Position numbers and translations under genes: made by a program. From Chlorella sorokiniana (taxonomy: Eukaryota; Chlorophyta; Trebouxiophyceae; Chlorellales; Chlorellaceae): a DNA stretch of 64,000 bases. Below, piece after piece: positions 12,866 to 28,896 of this stretch. Every line of letters starts with the position of its first letter. Position 1 is the stretch's first letter. Location of the stretch: the NCBI GenBank assembly GCA_025917655.1, contig CP084612.1, forward strand, positions 744,001-808,000, in the 5' to 3' direction. Below the pieces are notes generated by a model that did not search any database, was not told the origin of the DNA, and was given only the letters and a program-made list of their open reading frames with translations.

Positions 12866-13561
12866 TGTTACAAAGACAGGCAACGTGCGCCTCGCCAATT
12901 TTCCTGCCTGATGCCACGAGCAGCGCAGCGCTGGCAGCGGGCGGGCGGAGGCCGCCCGAACAGTGATTTGGGCATTTACAGGAGCGAGGAATGAGGCATC
13001 AAGCACATCGTTATAGCCTGAGGCAGACTGTCTGCTTCCTTAGCCCCCAAACGAGAGCAGTCACTCCCGTGAGCGTGCAGAAGTTGCTTTGTTGCGGAAG
13101 CAGAGCGCAAGTCGGGAGCCCTGAGTGAGGCATTTTGTTCCAGGCAACATGCATGTGTTTCATTCACCGCAGCTCCCATGCCACGCCGAGATTAGTGAGC
13201 AGCAAAGTGCCTTGTTGCAGCCGCCGGGAAGTACCCCTGCACTGCTGTGCACTTCGCTGGCTGCGTCAAGGTGGTCCTGTGACATGGGATGCGGCACGCG
13301 CGCATGTATTTCCCGCAGTAACCAGCATTGCGACCACAATCTGTGTTCTTTGCGTGTTTCTCGGGCGTGAACACGTTGTCCTCTGTCGACAAGGGAAGTG
13401 TCCTGCCCCGAGAGATTGTTACTCCCGCTGTTAGTGCTGTGGATAAGACCATCGGATCGCAGCGATCCAAATTTTAAGCTCGCAGCGGCTGTGGACGCAC
13501 ATTGCTGGGTGTTTTGATTCCATCGCAAGCCGTTCTTGACGATTGGAGGACAGGGGCGGCC
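12866..13561. promoter_or_regulatory. Divergent promoter region of SPT6 and the SR-like gene
   Basis: A 696-base gap between two outward-facing starts. It is less GC-rich than its surroundings and has no conserved reading frame. I see no clear TATA box. 5' UTRs of both genes must lie here. Confidence 0.5.
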
Positions 13562-16233
13562 ATGGATATTCCACCTCCGCCGCCTGATTTGCCCCCACCA
13601 TTGCCGCCCGCGCCGCCCCCGCCCCCTTGCCCGGGGAGGGTGCCCCGCCGCCGCCACCAGGCTACTGCGCCGTCACTCCAGCGGCTGGCGGGCCGATGGC
13701 AGACTGGGGGCTCCGGGCGGTGGGCTGGATCAGATGACGGCTGAGCAGTACGGCGCGCTGTCCGCCGAGCAGCAGGCGTCCATGTGGCAGCAGTGGGACG
13801 CGGCACAGCATGCGCAGCAGTACGCCTACTACCCAGCCCCGCCGCCGCCTGGCCCCGGCGTGCTTCCGCACGGCCACTACGCTCCTCCGCCGGCCGCAGC
13901 GCCGCACGGCGGCCACGAGTACCCAGCCCAGCCGGGGTACGATGCATACGGCGGTCCGGCCCACCACCCGTCGGCCCCATACCCCGCTGCTGCGCCCTAC
14001 AGCCACCCGCCGCCCGCACTGCCGGCGCCCATGCCTGGGCAGCACATGGGCGTGCCCCACCCAGGGATGATGATGGGGGCCTTTGGGCGGCATGCCCGTG
14101 GCGGGCCCCGACGGCGTGCCGCACCCTCACCAGCCCCGCAAGGCCGTGCCAGACTGGCTGGCCCAGGAAATCCTGAAGCGCAAGGTGGAGGCGGAGCGCA
14201 GGGCGGCTCAGGAGGCGGAGCGCAAGGCGCGGCGCCTGCGGGGCAGCGACACCGAGGGATCCTCCGGCTCGGACGCCTCTGACGACGACGACGAGGGCGG
14301 CGCGCGGCCGCCGCGGCGGCGCGCAGCGCAGGGCCAGCATCGGCGGCACACGCTGGGGCGGCGAGGACGGCCCGGCGCCTGCTAAGCCGTCCAGCCCAGA
14401 GGCGGACGAGGGCCCCGAGGCAAGCGGCCGACGCCCCAGCGCCTGCTGTGCTGCCTGCAAAGCACGGCAACCTGGCTGCCAGCTGGAGGGCGCCGCATGC
14501 TGCTGCTGAGCGTCGTCTTTGCTGGCTGGCTGGGCCCGACCTGCCTGGCTTCTCTGCACCCCCCCCACCACCACCACGAGCCCGCCTGTGCGTGCAGGAG
14601 GATGAAGGCGAGCGGCGCGCCAGAATCACGCAGGAGGTGAAGCGCCACCTGGGCGGCGTGCTGCTGGAGGTCACCGACGCCCTGATAGGTGCGCTGGCCC
14701 TTCCACAGGAGAAACTAACCATCATGTGTTCACCCTGCATGTATTGATGAGGGTGCCCAACAGCTGCACTCTGGTTGCTTGCTTGCAAGGCTTCCTGGCG
14801 CCGCTGCACTTTGGTTGCTGCTGCCGCCAGCAACCCCGCGTGGGAAGAGGTGTCTGCTGTTGGCTACGGTTGCTCTGCTTCGTGCCGACCAGTGCCGGTT
14901 GGGGCGCATCGCTCGCCACGGCCGCCTGAAAACCACAGCCCTGGCTGCACTGCCTGGACCTGCTGCCCCGTTTGCAGACAGCCTGGCTCATGAGGCACTG
15001 GGCGGCGGCGGGGGCGAGGCAGCGGGGGGCAGGAGCCTGAGCGGCGGCAGGCGGGTCGGGCGGGCGCGGTGAAGGTGTTGGGAGCCGGCCTGGTGGCGGA
15101 GTCCGGTTCCAGCAGCGGCAGCGAGGGCGGCGGCGGCGGCGGCGCTCTGTTGGGCCTGGCGTACGGCTCCGACGAGGAAGACAAGGAGGGGGAGGGGGAC
15201 CAAGCGTGGTCGCGCAAGCCGAGGTGCAGCAGCAAGATGCTTTGCAGCCGCAGCAGCAGCGGGAGGGGAGGCCGTTTGCGGCGCAGCAGGCGCAGCAGGC
15301 GCAGCGCAGCGGGGACTCCGGGAGGACATGGAGGAGGCCAGCGGCGACGAGGCGGGAGCACGCCCCCCCGCCAGCAGCCCGCCGTCCAGCTGCAGCCCCC
15401 TGCCGGCGGCGCCAGCTGGCTTTGCCAGGGGCCAGTCGGTGCTGTACCTGGACCGCTCGGGGCAGCGGCTGGCAGCCACGGTGGTGGGCGTGGATCTCTC
15501 CCTGCACCCGCCCTCCTACGCCGTGCGCATCCACGCGCTGGGCACGGTGAGGGAGACGGACGGGCACCGCCTGCTGGAGCCCCCGGAGGGCCAACAGGAA
15601 GCCGCCGCAGCGACGGCGGATGGAGAGGAGGCGGCGCCGCCCGCCGCCCCTCCCGAGCCGCGGGTCGGGCCCCAAGCCCCGGCCCCCGCCCCCTCCAGGG
15701 CGCCAGCCAGAGCCCGAGAGCCCCAACAAGAGGCAGAGACGGCGGCGAAGCCAGGGGGAGCAGGGTGCTGATGGCAGGGGGCATGGCGGCAGGCGCGGGC
15801 GCGGCAGCAGCCGGGACCGCAGCCGGGACCGACAGAGGGCACGCCGCCGCAGCCGCAGCCACAGCAGGGACCGCAGCAGCCGGAGCAGGAGCAGGAGCCG
15901 GAGCAGGGATCGCAACCGCCACCGCCGCGAGAAGCGCAGCCGCAGCCGGAGCCGGGGCCGCAGGCATCGCGGCCGCGACAGCCGCAGTCGCAGCAGGGAT
16001 CGCGCCAGGTGCTGTCCCCTGCTCCCAACTTCATCGTTCATCTCCCGGCCCTCCCGCTGTATGCAGCACCTTTGCTGCCCTGCCTGCCAGAAGCTGATCA
16101 GCTGTTCTTCATGCAGCAACCAGTTCCCATGCCACCGGCTGCAGGCACCGCAGGAGCAGGAGCAGGAGCCAGCGGCGGCGGCGCTCGCGCAGCCGGAGCC
16201 GGGGGGGGTAGGTCCAGGCGCGATCGGTCGTAA
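13562..16233 (+). CDS. Arginine/serine-rich, PNISR-like nuclear protein
   Basis: The product starts at ATG 13562 with a proline tract (MDIPPPPPDLPPPLPP). A Tyr/Pro-rich segment with an EQQASMWQQWDAAQ motif follows (13730-14080), then the motif PDWLAQEILKRKVEAERRA with an acidic SSGSDASDDDDEGG patch (14100-14310). Next comes an exon, 14599-14688, with VLLEVTDALI. The later part holds LGLAYGSDEED near 15160 and a compact module, GQSVLYLDRSGQRLAATVVG to RETDGHRL (15430-15570), that looks like a Tudor/SH3-type barrel. It ends in a long RS domain (15780-16007) and a last exon of RS and G residues, near 16157-16233. The W-rich segment, the PxWL/basic helix and the RS tail fit the PNISR family of splicing-associated proteins; the name is an inference. 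Several exons need a single base added in G or C runs, including the final GGGGGGG before the stop. Confidence 0.6.
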
Positions 16234-16475
16234 GCTGCAGAGGGGCCGCCCGCAGGTACGCCGCTCAGAGGGCGGTGGCTTGCAGCCGCCACCCGTTCCG
16301 TGCTCAGGCGCCACTGCTTGTCGCAGACCTGCTGCTTTGAGGGCCGGGGTGCTGCTCCTGCGCTGCCTGCTGACCCCTCGCTTTCCTTGCAGGAACGCGC
16401 TTGTCATCGGCCACCCCCGAGCACCGGCCCGTGCACTGCCGCACACTTCAGGCATGCTTGCTTGACGCCGTGCGC

Positions 16476-16480
16476 TGTAA
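16476..16480 (+). terminator. TGTAA polyadenylation signal of the SR-like gene
   Basis: TGTAA on the plus strand, 243 bases past the stop at 16233. Confidence 0.5.
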
Positions 16481-16498
16481 CCACTCCGCTGTGTAGAG

Positions 16499-16503
16499 TT
16501 ACA
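16499..16503 (-). terminator. TGTAA polyadenylation signal of PSMA4
   Basis: TGTAA on the minus strand, 60 bases past the PSMA4 stop and only 18 bases from the opposing plus-strand signal. Confidence 0.55.
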
Positions 16504-16562
16504 AAGGCAGAGACTGAACAGCAGGGCGGGGTCGAGGGCACATGGGGGAGGCAGCGCCCGCC

Positions 16563-18988
16563 TCACTTCTCCTTTTCCTTCTCCTGCGTCTGCTCCGCGT
16601 TGACGGCCTCCAGCACCGGCCGCAGCTCGGCAGGCTCGTACACCTTGTACAGCACCTGCGGGCAGTACAGGCGGGACAGGCGGGAGGGGGAAGGAGGGAA
16701 CGTGGCGAACATGGGTTGGGGAGCACAAGCAGGCGTGGCAAGCGGGCAGGTGACAACCGGCTGGCAGAGAGGATTGGTAGCGGGTGAGCGGCCTTAAAGG
16801 AAAGGAAGAAGCGGGCTAGGCGGGCGCCCTGGTTGGCGGGGCGGCAGCGAGGAGCGCGCAGTGCGAGGTGGGCGCCAGGCTTTGCCTCGGCTCGCGAGGC
16901 TGCCGTTCCCGCCCTGACCGCAGCAGCAGGCCCCGTCAAGCGGGATGCGCTTGTGGCACGGGCCACGCACGGGCCATGCCCAACCACGCTGTGGTGTCAC
17001 CTTGCTGCGCTGCTGCCGGCCCCTCACCTTGCCCGTGTCCTGGGCTCGCGACAGCGTGGCCAGCTCCACCTTCTCGGGGCTCAGCGTGGTGCTGTCCATC
17101 GTCTTGCTCAGCACCTTGACCACCAGCTTGACGGCCTGAGAAGGGGGTGAACGAGGGAGGGGGCAGGAAGGGGTGGGGGTGGATCAAGGAACACAGCCGC
17201 TCATTGGCAGAGGACGGATCGCAGCCCCGCGCGAGCACACGGAGCGCGAAACAGCACCTCGGCCTGTTGAAAAGTGCCGACTCCCTTTTCTGATGATGCT
17301 GACGTCATCATGCTTTTGCGAATCCAGGAGTATGTCCCTCCCAACCTCACGCCCCACCCCCACCCCACCCCCCACCCCCCACACACTTTATCATCGCCAC
17401 TACGCACAACACACAGACACACACACACCTCCTCCAGGCTCAGCTCCTCCTTGTAGTCCCCCTGCAGCACGCTGGTGGCGGCCTGGTGGTTGGCGCCGAT
17501 GGCCGTGGCCTTCCAGCCGCCGTAGTTGCCGCTGGGGTCGCTCTGGTACAGCTGGAAACCCCGGTGCTTGTCCCTGGGGCAGAAGCGGAAGGGGCAGCAG
17601 GGGCGGCGCGGCGGGTGGCACAAGTGCGGCCAAACTGCGGTCTGTTCGGCACAAAGGAGCGGTGCCGGTGCATGAAGCGCCGCGCCGACAGGCGGCCAGG
17701 CCGGCAAGGGGCGCGCGGCGACCACAGGCAGGCGGCCAGCAGCGGCACCCTGCATGCAAGGCGCCCCCAAGCTCACCAGCCCGCATAGAGCAGCGAGACG
17801 CCAAAGGGGCGCAGCCCGCCGTACTGCGTGTACCCCTGCTTGGTGTCGCACAGCCCCCGCACCAGCTGGTCCACGGGCATGGGCTCCTGCAAAAGGTGGG
17901 AGAGGCAGGGCAGAGATGGCAAAACGGCGTCGGTGGAGCAAACGGGCGCCTACCATGCCACGCTGCTTGATGGGGAGATGGCGGCTCTGCTGCTGCAGCC
18001 CGCTCCCGGCCCGGCCCCTCTCCAAGGCGTCCATGCCCCCTGGTGCCTTGCTGCTGCCTGGGCACAGCGGCACAGCACAGCCCTCCCGCATGCGGCCTGC
18101 ATCGCCGCCAAGCCCAACGCGCTCCCTGCCGGCGCCCCCTTAACACACAGCCGCACAGGGGCGCACCTGGTACGTGAAGAGGTAGCGCTGCGCCTGCAGG
18201 CGGCACGTGTTGATCAGGATGTTTGCGTCGGCGGTGATGCCCGCCACGGCGCACGCGATGTGGTCGTCCAGGCGGTACATCTTCTCGCGCCGCACCCCAC
18301 AGCCTGGCTGTCCAGCAGCTGCAGGCAGTACAATGGCGGCACCAAGGTGTGGGTGTGGGTGTAGGTGTGTGTGTTTGGGAAGGGGGACACAGCAGGTTGG
18401 TACTTCCTCATACTGTGCAGCCAGGCACTGAAGCTTGCTGCTGAGCCATTGCTGCACCGGCAGCGAGGCGGGCGGCGGTCCGGCGGCTATAGCCCCTGCC
18501 TTGCTTGTGATGCGCTTCTCTGCCGCCAGCACCACGCCATCTTTGGCCAGGATGCCCACGCAGGAGCCGGCGTTGGAGATGGCCTCCATGGCGTACCTGC
18601 GGGCCAGGCAGCGGGCAAGCAAGGCTGTGAACGAGAGCCGCCTAGCGGCGGCGGCTGCCCGCTCCTTGTCCTCCCCAGTCCGCCGAGGGAGGGGCTCCCC
18701 GGGATTTGCACTCACTCTACTTGGTACAGCCGGCCCTCTGGGCTGAAGATTGTTGTTCTCTGCACAGCAAGCAGCTCAAGTGAAGGGAGAGTTCTCTGGC
18801 TGGGCTGGGCGGCTGCACTCTAATGAGGGTGAACTCAAGCATAGGCCCGGTGGTATACTGTGTGCCGCGATCAGCGCCCTCGATCGGTGGCAAGGACCCA
18901 GCACGGAGAGCGACCCTGCTGCCTTGACTTTCGCGCACAGCCCCGCTGTAATCATTCTCCAACTCACGCTGTCATATCTCCGCGCCAT
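16563..18988 (-). CDS. PSMA4: 20S proteasome subunit alpha type-4 (PSMA4; plant PAC)
   Basis: Eight exons: 18968-18988, 18716-18759, 18500-18596, 18167-18318, 17777-17886, 17429-17573, 17028-17135 and 16563-16655. The protein of about 256 aa begins [20 protein letters not shown], the alpha-ring signature. It continues with [70 protein letters not shown] and [18 protein letters not shown], and ends with a Lys/Glu tail (EKEKEK). These match PSMA4 rather than PSMA7. The length is normal for the family. It forms part of the outer ring of the 20S core. Exon 4 lacks one G in a GGGG run just before KMYRLDD. Intron 3 (18319-18499) has a GC donor: AAG is followed by GCAGGGG, and only this join gives the conserved ITSK-LLD. 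Confidence 0.95.
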
Positions 18989-19237
18989 CACAGCTGCCTG
19001 CTGGACGGCCCTCGGCCAGGGGTGATCACCGAGCTCGTGCGATGGGCAACTTGACGAGTCGGGAAGCTTGCGTGCACGCGATGACAACGCCGAGACCGAT
19101 TTCCGATGCAGTCTTCCTTCACAGCACAGCCTGCAGACAGCATGCCATGTCGGCGCTGCGCTGGCGGCCCGCCAGGCTCTCGGGACGACCCCCTGCCTAT
19201 CTATGCAGGAACCAGCAAAGGATTCCGCGCTTGACTC

Positions 19238-21457
19238 TTACAAGAGAGTGGCATCGAATCGGATCCTGTCAGGCCCAAATGCAGCCTGCTCATCCCATGA
19301 TCCACCGCTCTCCCCCGCCTTCGCCTGCCGCACGTGGCGGCGGGGATCGCCGGGTGGGCGGCGCGGCGCGGCGGCGGGCGCCGCACATCCCTGTCCAGCC
19401 TGCTGGCCACCACCTCCCAGGAGTCCCCTTTGCGCGCCATCTCCAGCAGGCCATCCCGCTGCATGAGCTGGCACAGCTGCGAAAAAGAGCAGCCTGCGTT
19501 CGGAAGCACAGCAGGCGTCACGGCAGAGTCAGCAGCAAGACGGCAGCCACTCGCCGCTCGCCTGCGGCCCCCAACAGCTGCTGCAACAGGGCCTGCACAG
19601 CCGTGCGGCAAGCGGAGCGCTCACCCAGCTCGGCCTGCACATTCCAGCGGGGTCCTGCCGCTTCATGCGGTCGTTGATGAGGGAGACGTTGAAGGGCGGC
19701 GGCTTGCTCTCCAGGCAGCTGCGCAGGCCGTCCTCAAAGAGTCGCAGCAGCCTGAAGAGTGGTCGGGAGCACAAGGGGGGAGTCGGCATGCCAGCCAGCA
19801 GATCAAGACAGGCAATGCGGGCAGTGCGGGGCATGCAAGGGAACGAGCTCACTGGCAGGCATGGTGCAGCTGGCTGGGAGCCAGGGGCTGGGCAGCCGCT
19901 CACTTGCGCGTCACCCGGATGTCCGCCAGGCGAGGGCTGCCCGCCCGATCCCGCTGCCTGCTGCGGCTCCTGCTGCTGCGCCGCCGCGCGCGCGTCGGTC
20001 GCGCGAAGCCTGCCTGCCGTTGCGGCTGCGGCTGCGGCTGCGGCTGCGGCCCCGGCGACCGCTGCGCCCCGCCGGCGAGCGCGAGGCGACCCGCCGCCGG
20101 CTCCGGCTGCGCGAAGGGCTCCTGCTCCTACCCCTGCCGCTGCTGCGCCGCTTGTCGGCGCTCTTGCCGCGACTCCTCCCCCTGTCGCTGCGCCTCCTGC
20201 TCTTCCCCCTGTCCCGGCTGCGGCTTCTGCTGCTGCTGGAGCTGCGCCGCCGCTGCCTGCGATCCGAGCGGCGCGGGCTGCTGCTGCGGCTGCGGCTGCG
20301 CTTGGTAGCCGCAGAGTCTGTCGGCGCCCTGCCGCTGCTCGAGTCCCTGCCCGCTGCTGCTGCCGCTGGGGCCGCCACCGGCACGGCAGGCAGCACCGCA
20401 TCCTGCTGCACGACGGGGGCGCCAAGGCGACGGGCTGCGGCGGTGCTCCCGCCACTGGGGCAATCGCCGCCGCCACTGCCGCCGCCTTGGCCGCCGCGGC
20501 GGCGTGAGCGGCCTGCAAGGCCGCCATCGTCACCTCGCGCTCCTTCCGCTCCTCCTCCTCCTGCTTCTCCTGCTCCCGCCGCGCCCTCTCCTCCACCTCC
20601 TCCACCTTTTTCCGCGCCTTGTTGTACGCAGCGGAGGTGGAGGCGAGGTGCGCGTCGGCGTCCTCCTTGCTTTCCACCACGCCCGTGGTCTGCCGCCGCA
20701 CGGACTCGGCCGCGGAGTTGGCCTGCTTCAGCTCTACCTGCATGGCCAGCACATGCAGCGGGCGCAAGCTTTTGACAACAGCCTCGCTGCGGCAGCGCGC
20801 TCCCAGCATGGGCAAACGGCGACGCGTGGCGCCAGCGAGGCTCTCGCCGCACCTCGGCCCGGTGCAGCGCAGCCGCAGCCGCTGCCACCTCTGACTCCTT
20901 GCGCTCCCAGACGCCAGCAAAGTACTCTGCAAGAAGCTTGGCTGCCTGCACATCGGCCGCGATCGCATACATGGGGAGGCAGTGCTAGAAGCGTCAAAGC
21001 ATCAGGCTGTTGAGGCCCTGGCTGCCACTGCCGATGAAAATGATTGAAAGGTGCATGCAAGCGGCGTGCTGCTGCAGCTCGGCACCACAGCTCACCTGTA
21101 ACTCCTCCTCCACCTGGGTGCGGCGGCGGGACGCAGCGTCGCGAGCCTCCTCCTTGGTGGCGGCACCCCGTCGGGCATGTTCCAGTCGGGCCTGCGCCCT
21201 CACCAGCTCCTCTACAGCTTTCTGCAAGCAACACCCCAGAAAACAAGGCGTAACGAAGCGTCGGAAGCCTGCCCTGTGGAGCAGGTCGCCTTGCCTCGCG
21301 ATCGGTGTTGCGCAGGGCATTGTAGCAACCGATCGACGTCGTAGACACCGAACACAGCTCCCCATCGCACCTCATGCTGCTCCTTGGCTGCCTCCAAAAG
21401 CTTGGCTGCTCTCGCCAGCTCCGATTGCAGGGCTGCTGGCAATAATACTCTCGCCAT
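19238..21457 (-). CDS. RS-domain coiled-coil protein of unknown function
   Basis: I do not recognise this gene. The probable start is ATG 21457 (MARVLLPAALQSELARA), followed by several exons of strongly helical, charged sequence: KAVEELVRAQARLEHARR (near 21200), AAKLLAEYFAGVWERKESEV (near 20920) and a Glu/Arg coiled coil with VEEVEERARREQEKQEEEER (near 20600). A long RS-rich tract lies at 19920-20320. Two short exons at the C-terminus look like a folded module: FEDGLRSCLESKPPPFNVSL (near 19720) and FSQLCQLMQRDGLLEMARKG (near 19450), then DEQAAFGPDRIRFDATLL before the stop at 19238-19240. The RS tract suggests a nuclear, splicing-linked role; this is inference. The frame shifts at least twice in the RS region and near the end. 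The start could lie further upstream. Confidence 0.5.
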
Positions 21458-22129
21458 GGCAGATCACAACAATCTGCTAGCGCAATCGACGCGGCTTGTG
21501 CATGGAAACTTGCCATGGCTGCCGCCAGCCCAGCGGTGGGAGCATGCTTCCGCTGCCACCGGCAAGCGTTGCTTATGTCCACCTGTGAGATGATCTACAG
21601 TCGCTTTGATTCAACCTGCATAGCCATGTATGTCAATGAGTGTACTGCCGATCCTGAACATGCAACGTTGCCCAATGAACCCCTGTTCTGGGGCAAGTAG
21701 CGGCAACCCCAGTCGCCATCCCTCGTTTTAGCTTTTTCTCGATCGTTGGTTTTGCATCAAGAGCTGACTTGAAATTTGTCATAATGGACACAGTTACTAG
21801 GTTCGATTGCCAGGCGGCTGCGGGTAACGCATGCCTGTAGCACCCTGTCGCCAAACTTTGAAGGCGGCGACGTCTTTGGTGAATGTTGGCCTTTTCTCAC
21901 GGCCAGGATGGATGCAAAAAATGATTGAAATACTGGAAGCATCCAATGTGTAGTCTCACAACTCTAGATTTTCACAAAGATCAGTGCAATGAGCAAGCTA
22001 TGAAGGGACACCGCCCGCCCGCCTGGCAAGAGCGCGCTGCTCAGAGCGCATGCATGTCATACTCAGTTCATTCCTGCCTTAATATAGCTTTATTGCTCAT
22101 TTACTGTCTGTGAGAGGGCGAGACCCAGT
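21458..22129. promoter_or_regulatory. Divergent promoter region of the RS gene and DHX33
   Basis: A 672-base gap between outward-facing starts, visibly richer in A/T than the rest of the window. A TATA-like TTAATATAGC lies near 22080, about 50 bases before the DHX33 ATG. No conserved reading frame is seen. Confidence 0.45.
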
Positions 22130-26664
<4,535 letters not shown>

Positions 26665-26993
26665 CGCCGCATTCGTGTGTTCGATGCAACAGTCGCGCAG
26701 CATCTAACAGGCATCTAACAGCAAAGTACACGGTTCAGCAAGGGGAGCAAGCAGCTGGGAGCAGGCATAGGCAGGCTTGGGTGCAGTGTACGGGGATGGG
26801 AAGGTGCAGAAGGTCGGGGCAGGAAAACACAGAGGAGCAGCGCGAAGGTCACATGGGGTCACACAAAGCAGTTGGCGTTGCACGTCACGGCAAATGTATG
26901 GTTGCGGCACAAGCTGGACACAAAGGGGGCTCTGTGCAGCCGGCAGGGCCTGTGCAACTGAGTGAAAGCCACCCGAGCCAGGCAGGCGCCTGC
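26665..26993. other. Convergent intergenic region
   Basis: 329 bases between the DHX33 stop and the stop of the opposing unknown gene. No TGTAA on either strand and no coding signal seen. Confidence 0.5.
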
Positions 26994-28896
26994 CTACTCG
27001 CTGTCTGCGCAGAAGCCGTCGTCGCTGTCCGGCCCGCTGCCACCGGCCGCCTCGCGTGCCCCCTGTGCCTCCTGCTCTCCCTGCTGGCTCCACTCTCGGT
27101 CCAGCCGTTCCCACTCTGCGGCCAGCGAGCCCCAGTCGATGCCCTCGGGGTCGGCTGTGCCCCGCTGGCAGTCGCCCTCGTCAAAGGCCGACAGCGGGCT
27201 GTCGGGCGCGCAAGGCGGCTCGGGGCCCTCGCTGCCTGGTGAGTCCTCCTGCTCCTGCAGCCAGGAAGCGTTTTGGCAGTCGAGGGCCGGGCTGCAATTC
27301 ATGGCTTCACGTCTTCGACCTGCCAGCCGCAGCCGTGCACCGCCTCCGCACCCCTCACCTGCATGCACCGCTCCAGGTGCGCCTCCATCTCGGCCACATA
27401 CTCGCGGAATGCGGCCGCATGGTCGCCGCGGGTGGTCAGGCGCACCAGTCGCTCCAGACGCGCCCGCTCCTGCGCAGAAGACAAAACTGGTAAAAGTTGC
27501 GGAAGAGATGTGGCCAGGCACAGAGAAAAGGTGAGGGGAACGTTGCCCACAGGCCTGCTGGCTCATCCAGCGCGCTGCATGCTGCCTCACCCGCTGCATG
27601 GCCTCGTTGTGGGCGGCGATGCGGCTGGGCGGCCTGGGCCGCCATCGCCCTCGATGCGCCGCTGCCCGCTGAGCGCCCGCGCTACGCCGCTCTGCTGGCT
27701 GCCTGCGCGCCGCCAGCACGGCAAGGGGCGGCAACACTCGAAACAGAATCACATGTGCTTGAGCCACCCCAAACTATGAGAAACGCATGGAACGAAGGAT
27801 GAAGCAAGAACGTTCTTGAGCTTCCCTGGAATCATCCCATGTGCATCCGCTCCGCCACTCACCGCCAGCAAGCTCCCCGTCGCGCATGCGTGCCAGCTCC
27901 GCCGCCGTCAGGCCCAGCCGCTCCATCGCTGCCTGCAGATGGCTGGCGGCGGCCGTGCTGTCCTCACCCACCCGCAGCTGGTGCAGCAGGGCGTCCGAGG
28001 CCGCCATCTGGGCCAGGAACCACTCGCGGAACGCCGTGGCTGCAGGGAAAACCGATGGGTGAGAGGTAAAGGGAAGGCTGTTGGGCTCAAGAGCAAGCTC
28101 CTTAACCTGCGGCACACACCGTTGCTCAGACTCTGGCTGCACAGCAGGCTCTGCCCACCCCCGGCAAGCCCCACCCGTGTCTGGCTCCCCCTCCAGGTTT
28201 GGCGCCCGCGAGCGGCCCAGCACCGCGGCCGCAAATCGGTGCAGCGCGTCCTGCCGGGAGGCCAGCAGCCCCGCCACCTCGTCGGGCGCGCTCCTGCCGC
28301 GCATCCATGTGCCTGCACGCACGGAACCGGTGAAAAGCTTGCTGGCCACATGAGCTTGTGTCACCAGCTGGCCTGTCGGCTGCCATTCAACCCTGCACGC
28401 GACTCTGCTGCCACGCACCTTGCGGCGCCAAAGCAGAGGGCAGCGCAGGCCGCCACTCGCAGCGCGTTGGCAGCCAGCAGCGTGGCAACCCATGCCTCCA
28501 GTGTGACTTCTGGCGGGCGCTGCGCCAGCTGCAGGCGGTCGGAGGGCACGACACCGGCAGGGTGCTGAGGAAAGGAGGCAACACGAGCGTGCACAGCTGC
28601 CGTGCAGGGACATTGTGCACCTGGTCCGCGGCGTCCTGCGCAAACGTCCAGCCACACTGGGGCAGCATCACCGCCAGGGTGGCGGCGCCGATGCCCAGCA
28701 TGCTGCGTGCACCAACAACAACGGAAGCTGTGCACTCAGCTAGTCCAGCATGGCGTGCATGCAGCCAACAGCCTCGACCTTGGAGGCAATGAGACCAAGC
28801 AACCCACCTAAGCTGTGCCTTGCGGCGCCGGATGTAGCGGTGCAGGCCTGCCGCCACCACGCGAGCAACTCCGCTGCCGTGCAGCGGCGCGAGCAT
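26994..28896 (-). CDS. Unknown protein
   Basis: I do not recognise this gene. The likely start is ATG 28896 (MLAPLHGSGVARVV); an in-frame ATG also exists at 29019. Exons supported by splice sites and consistent helical sequence: 28808-28896, about 28430-28705 in two pieces (GIGAATLAVMLPQCGWTFAQ; RPPEVTLEAWVATLLAANAL), about 28195-28312 (APDEVAGLLASRQDALHRFA), about 27865-28042 (FREWFLAQMAASDALLHQL; LGLTAAELARMRDG), about 27597-27730, about 27361-27470 (ERLVRLTTRGDHAAAFREYV) and about 26994-27260. The acidic end includes DWGSLAAEWERLDREWSQQ and SDDGFCADSE. A moderately hydrophobic stretch near residue 30 could be a membrane segment or part of a targeting sequence. Exon joins are approximate; at least one single-base shift is likely. 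Confidence 0.45.

Noticed and set aside
14722-16728. A 668-codon open frame on the minus strand opposite the SR-like gene
   Set aside because: It is a mirror of the RS repeats and GC-rich codons; it has no family resemblance and the plus strand carries the splice sites and motifs.
19238-19242. TGTAA overlapping the stop codon of the RS gene as its poly(A) signal
   Set aside because: The stop is part of the motif, which would leave almost no 3' UTR; I could not support it as functional.
19529-20968. A long single-frame reading of the RS coiled-coil gene starting MRSRPMCRQP
   Set aside because: It runs through clear introns and leaves the true frame in the RS tract; the spliced exons explain the region better.
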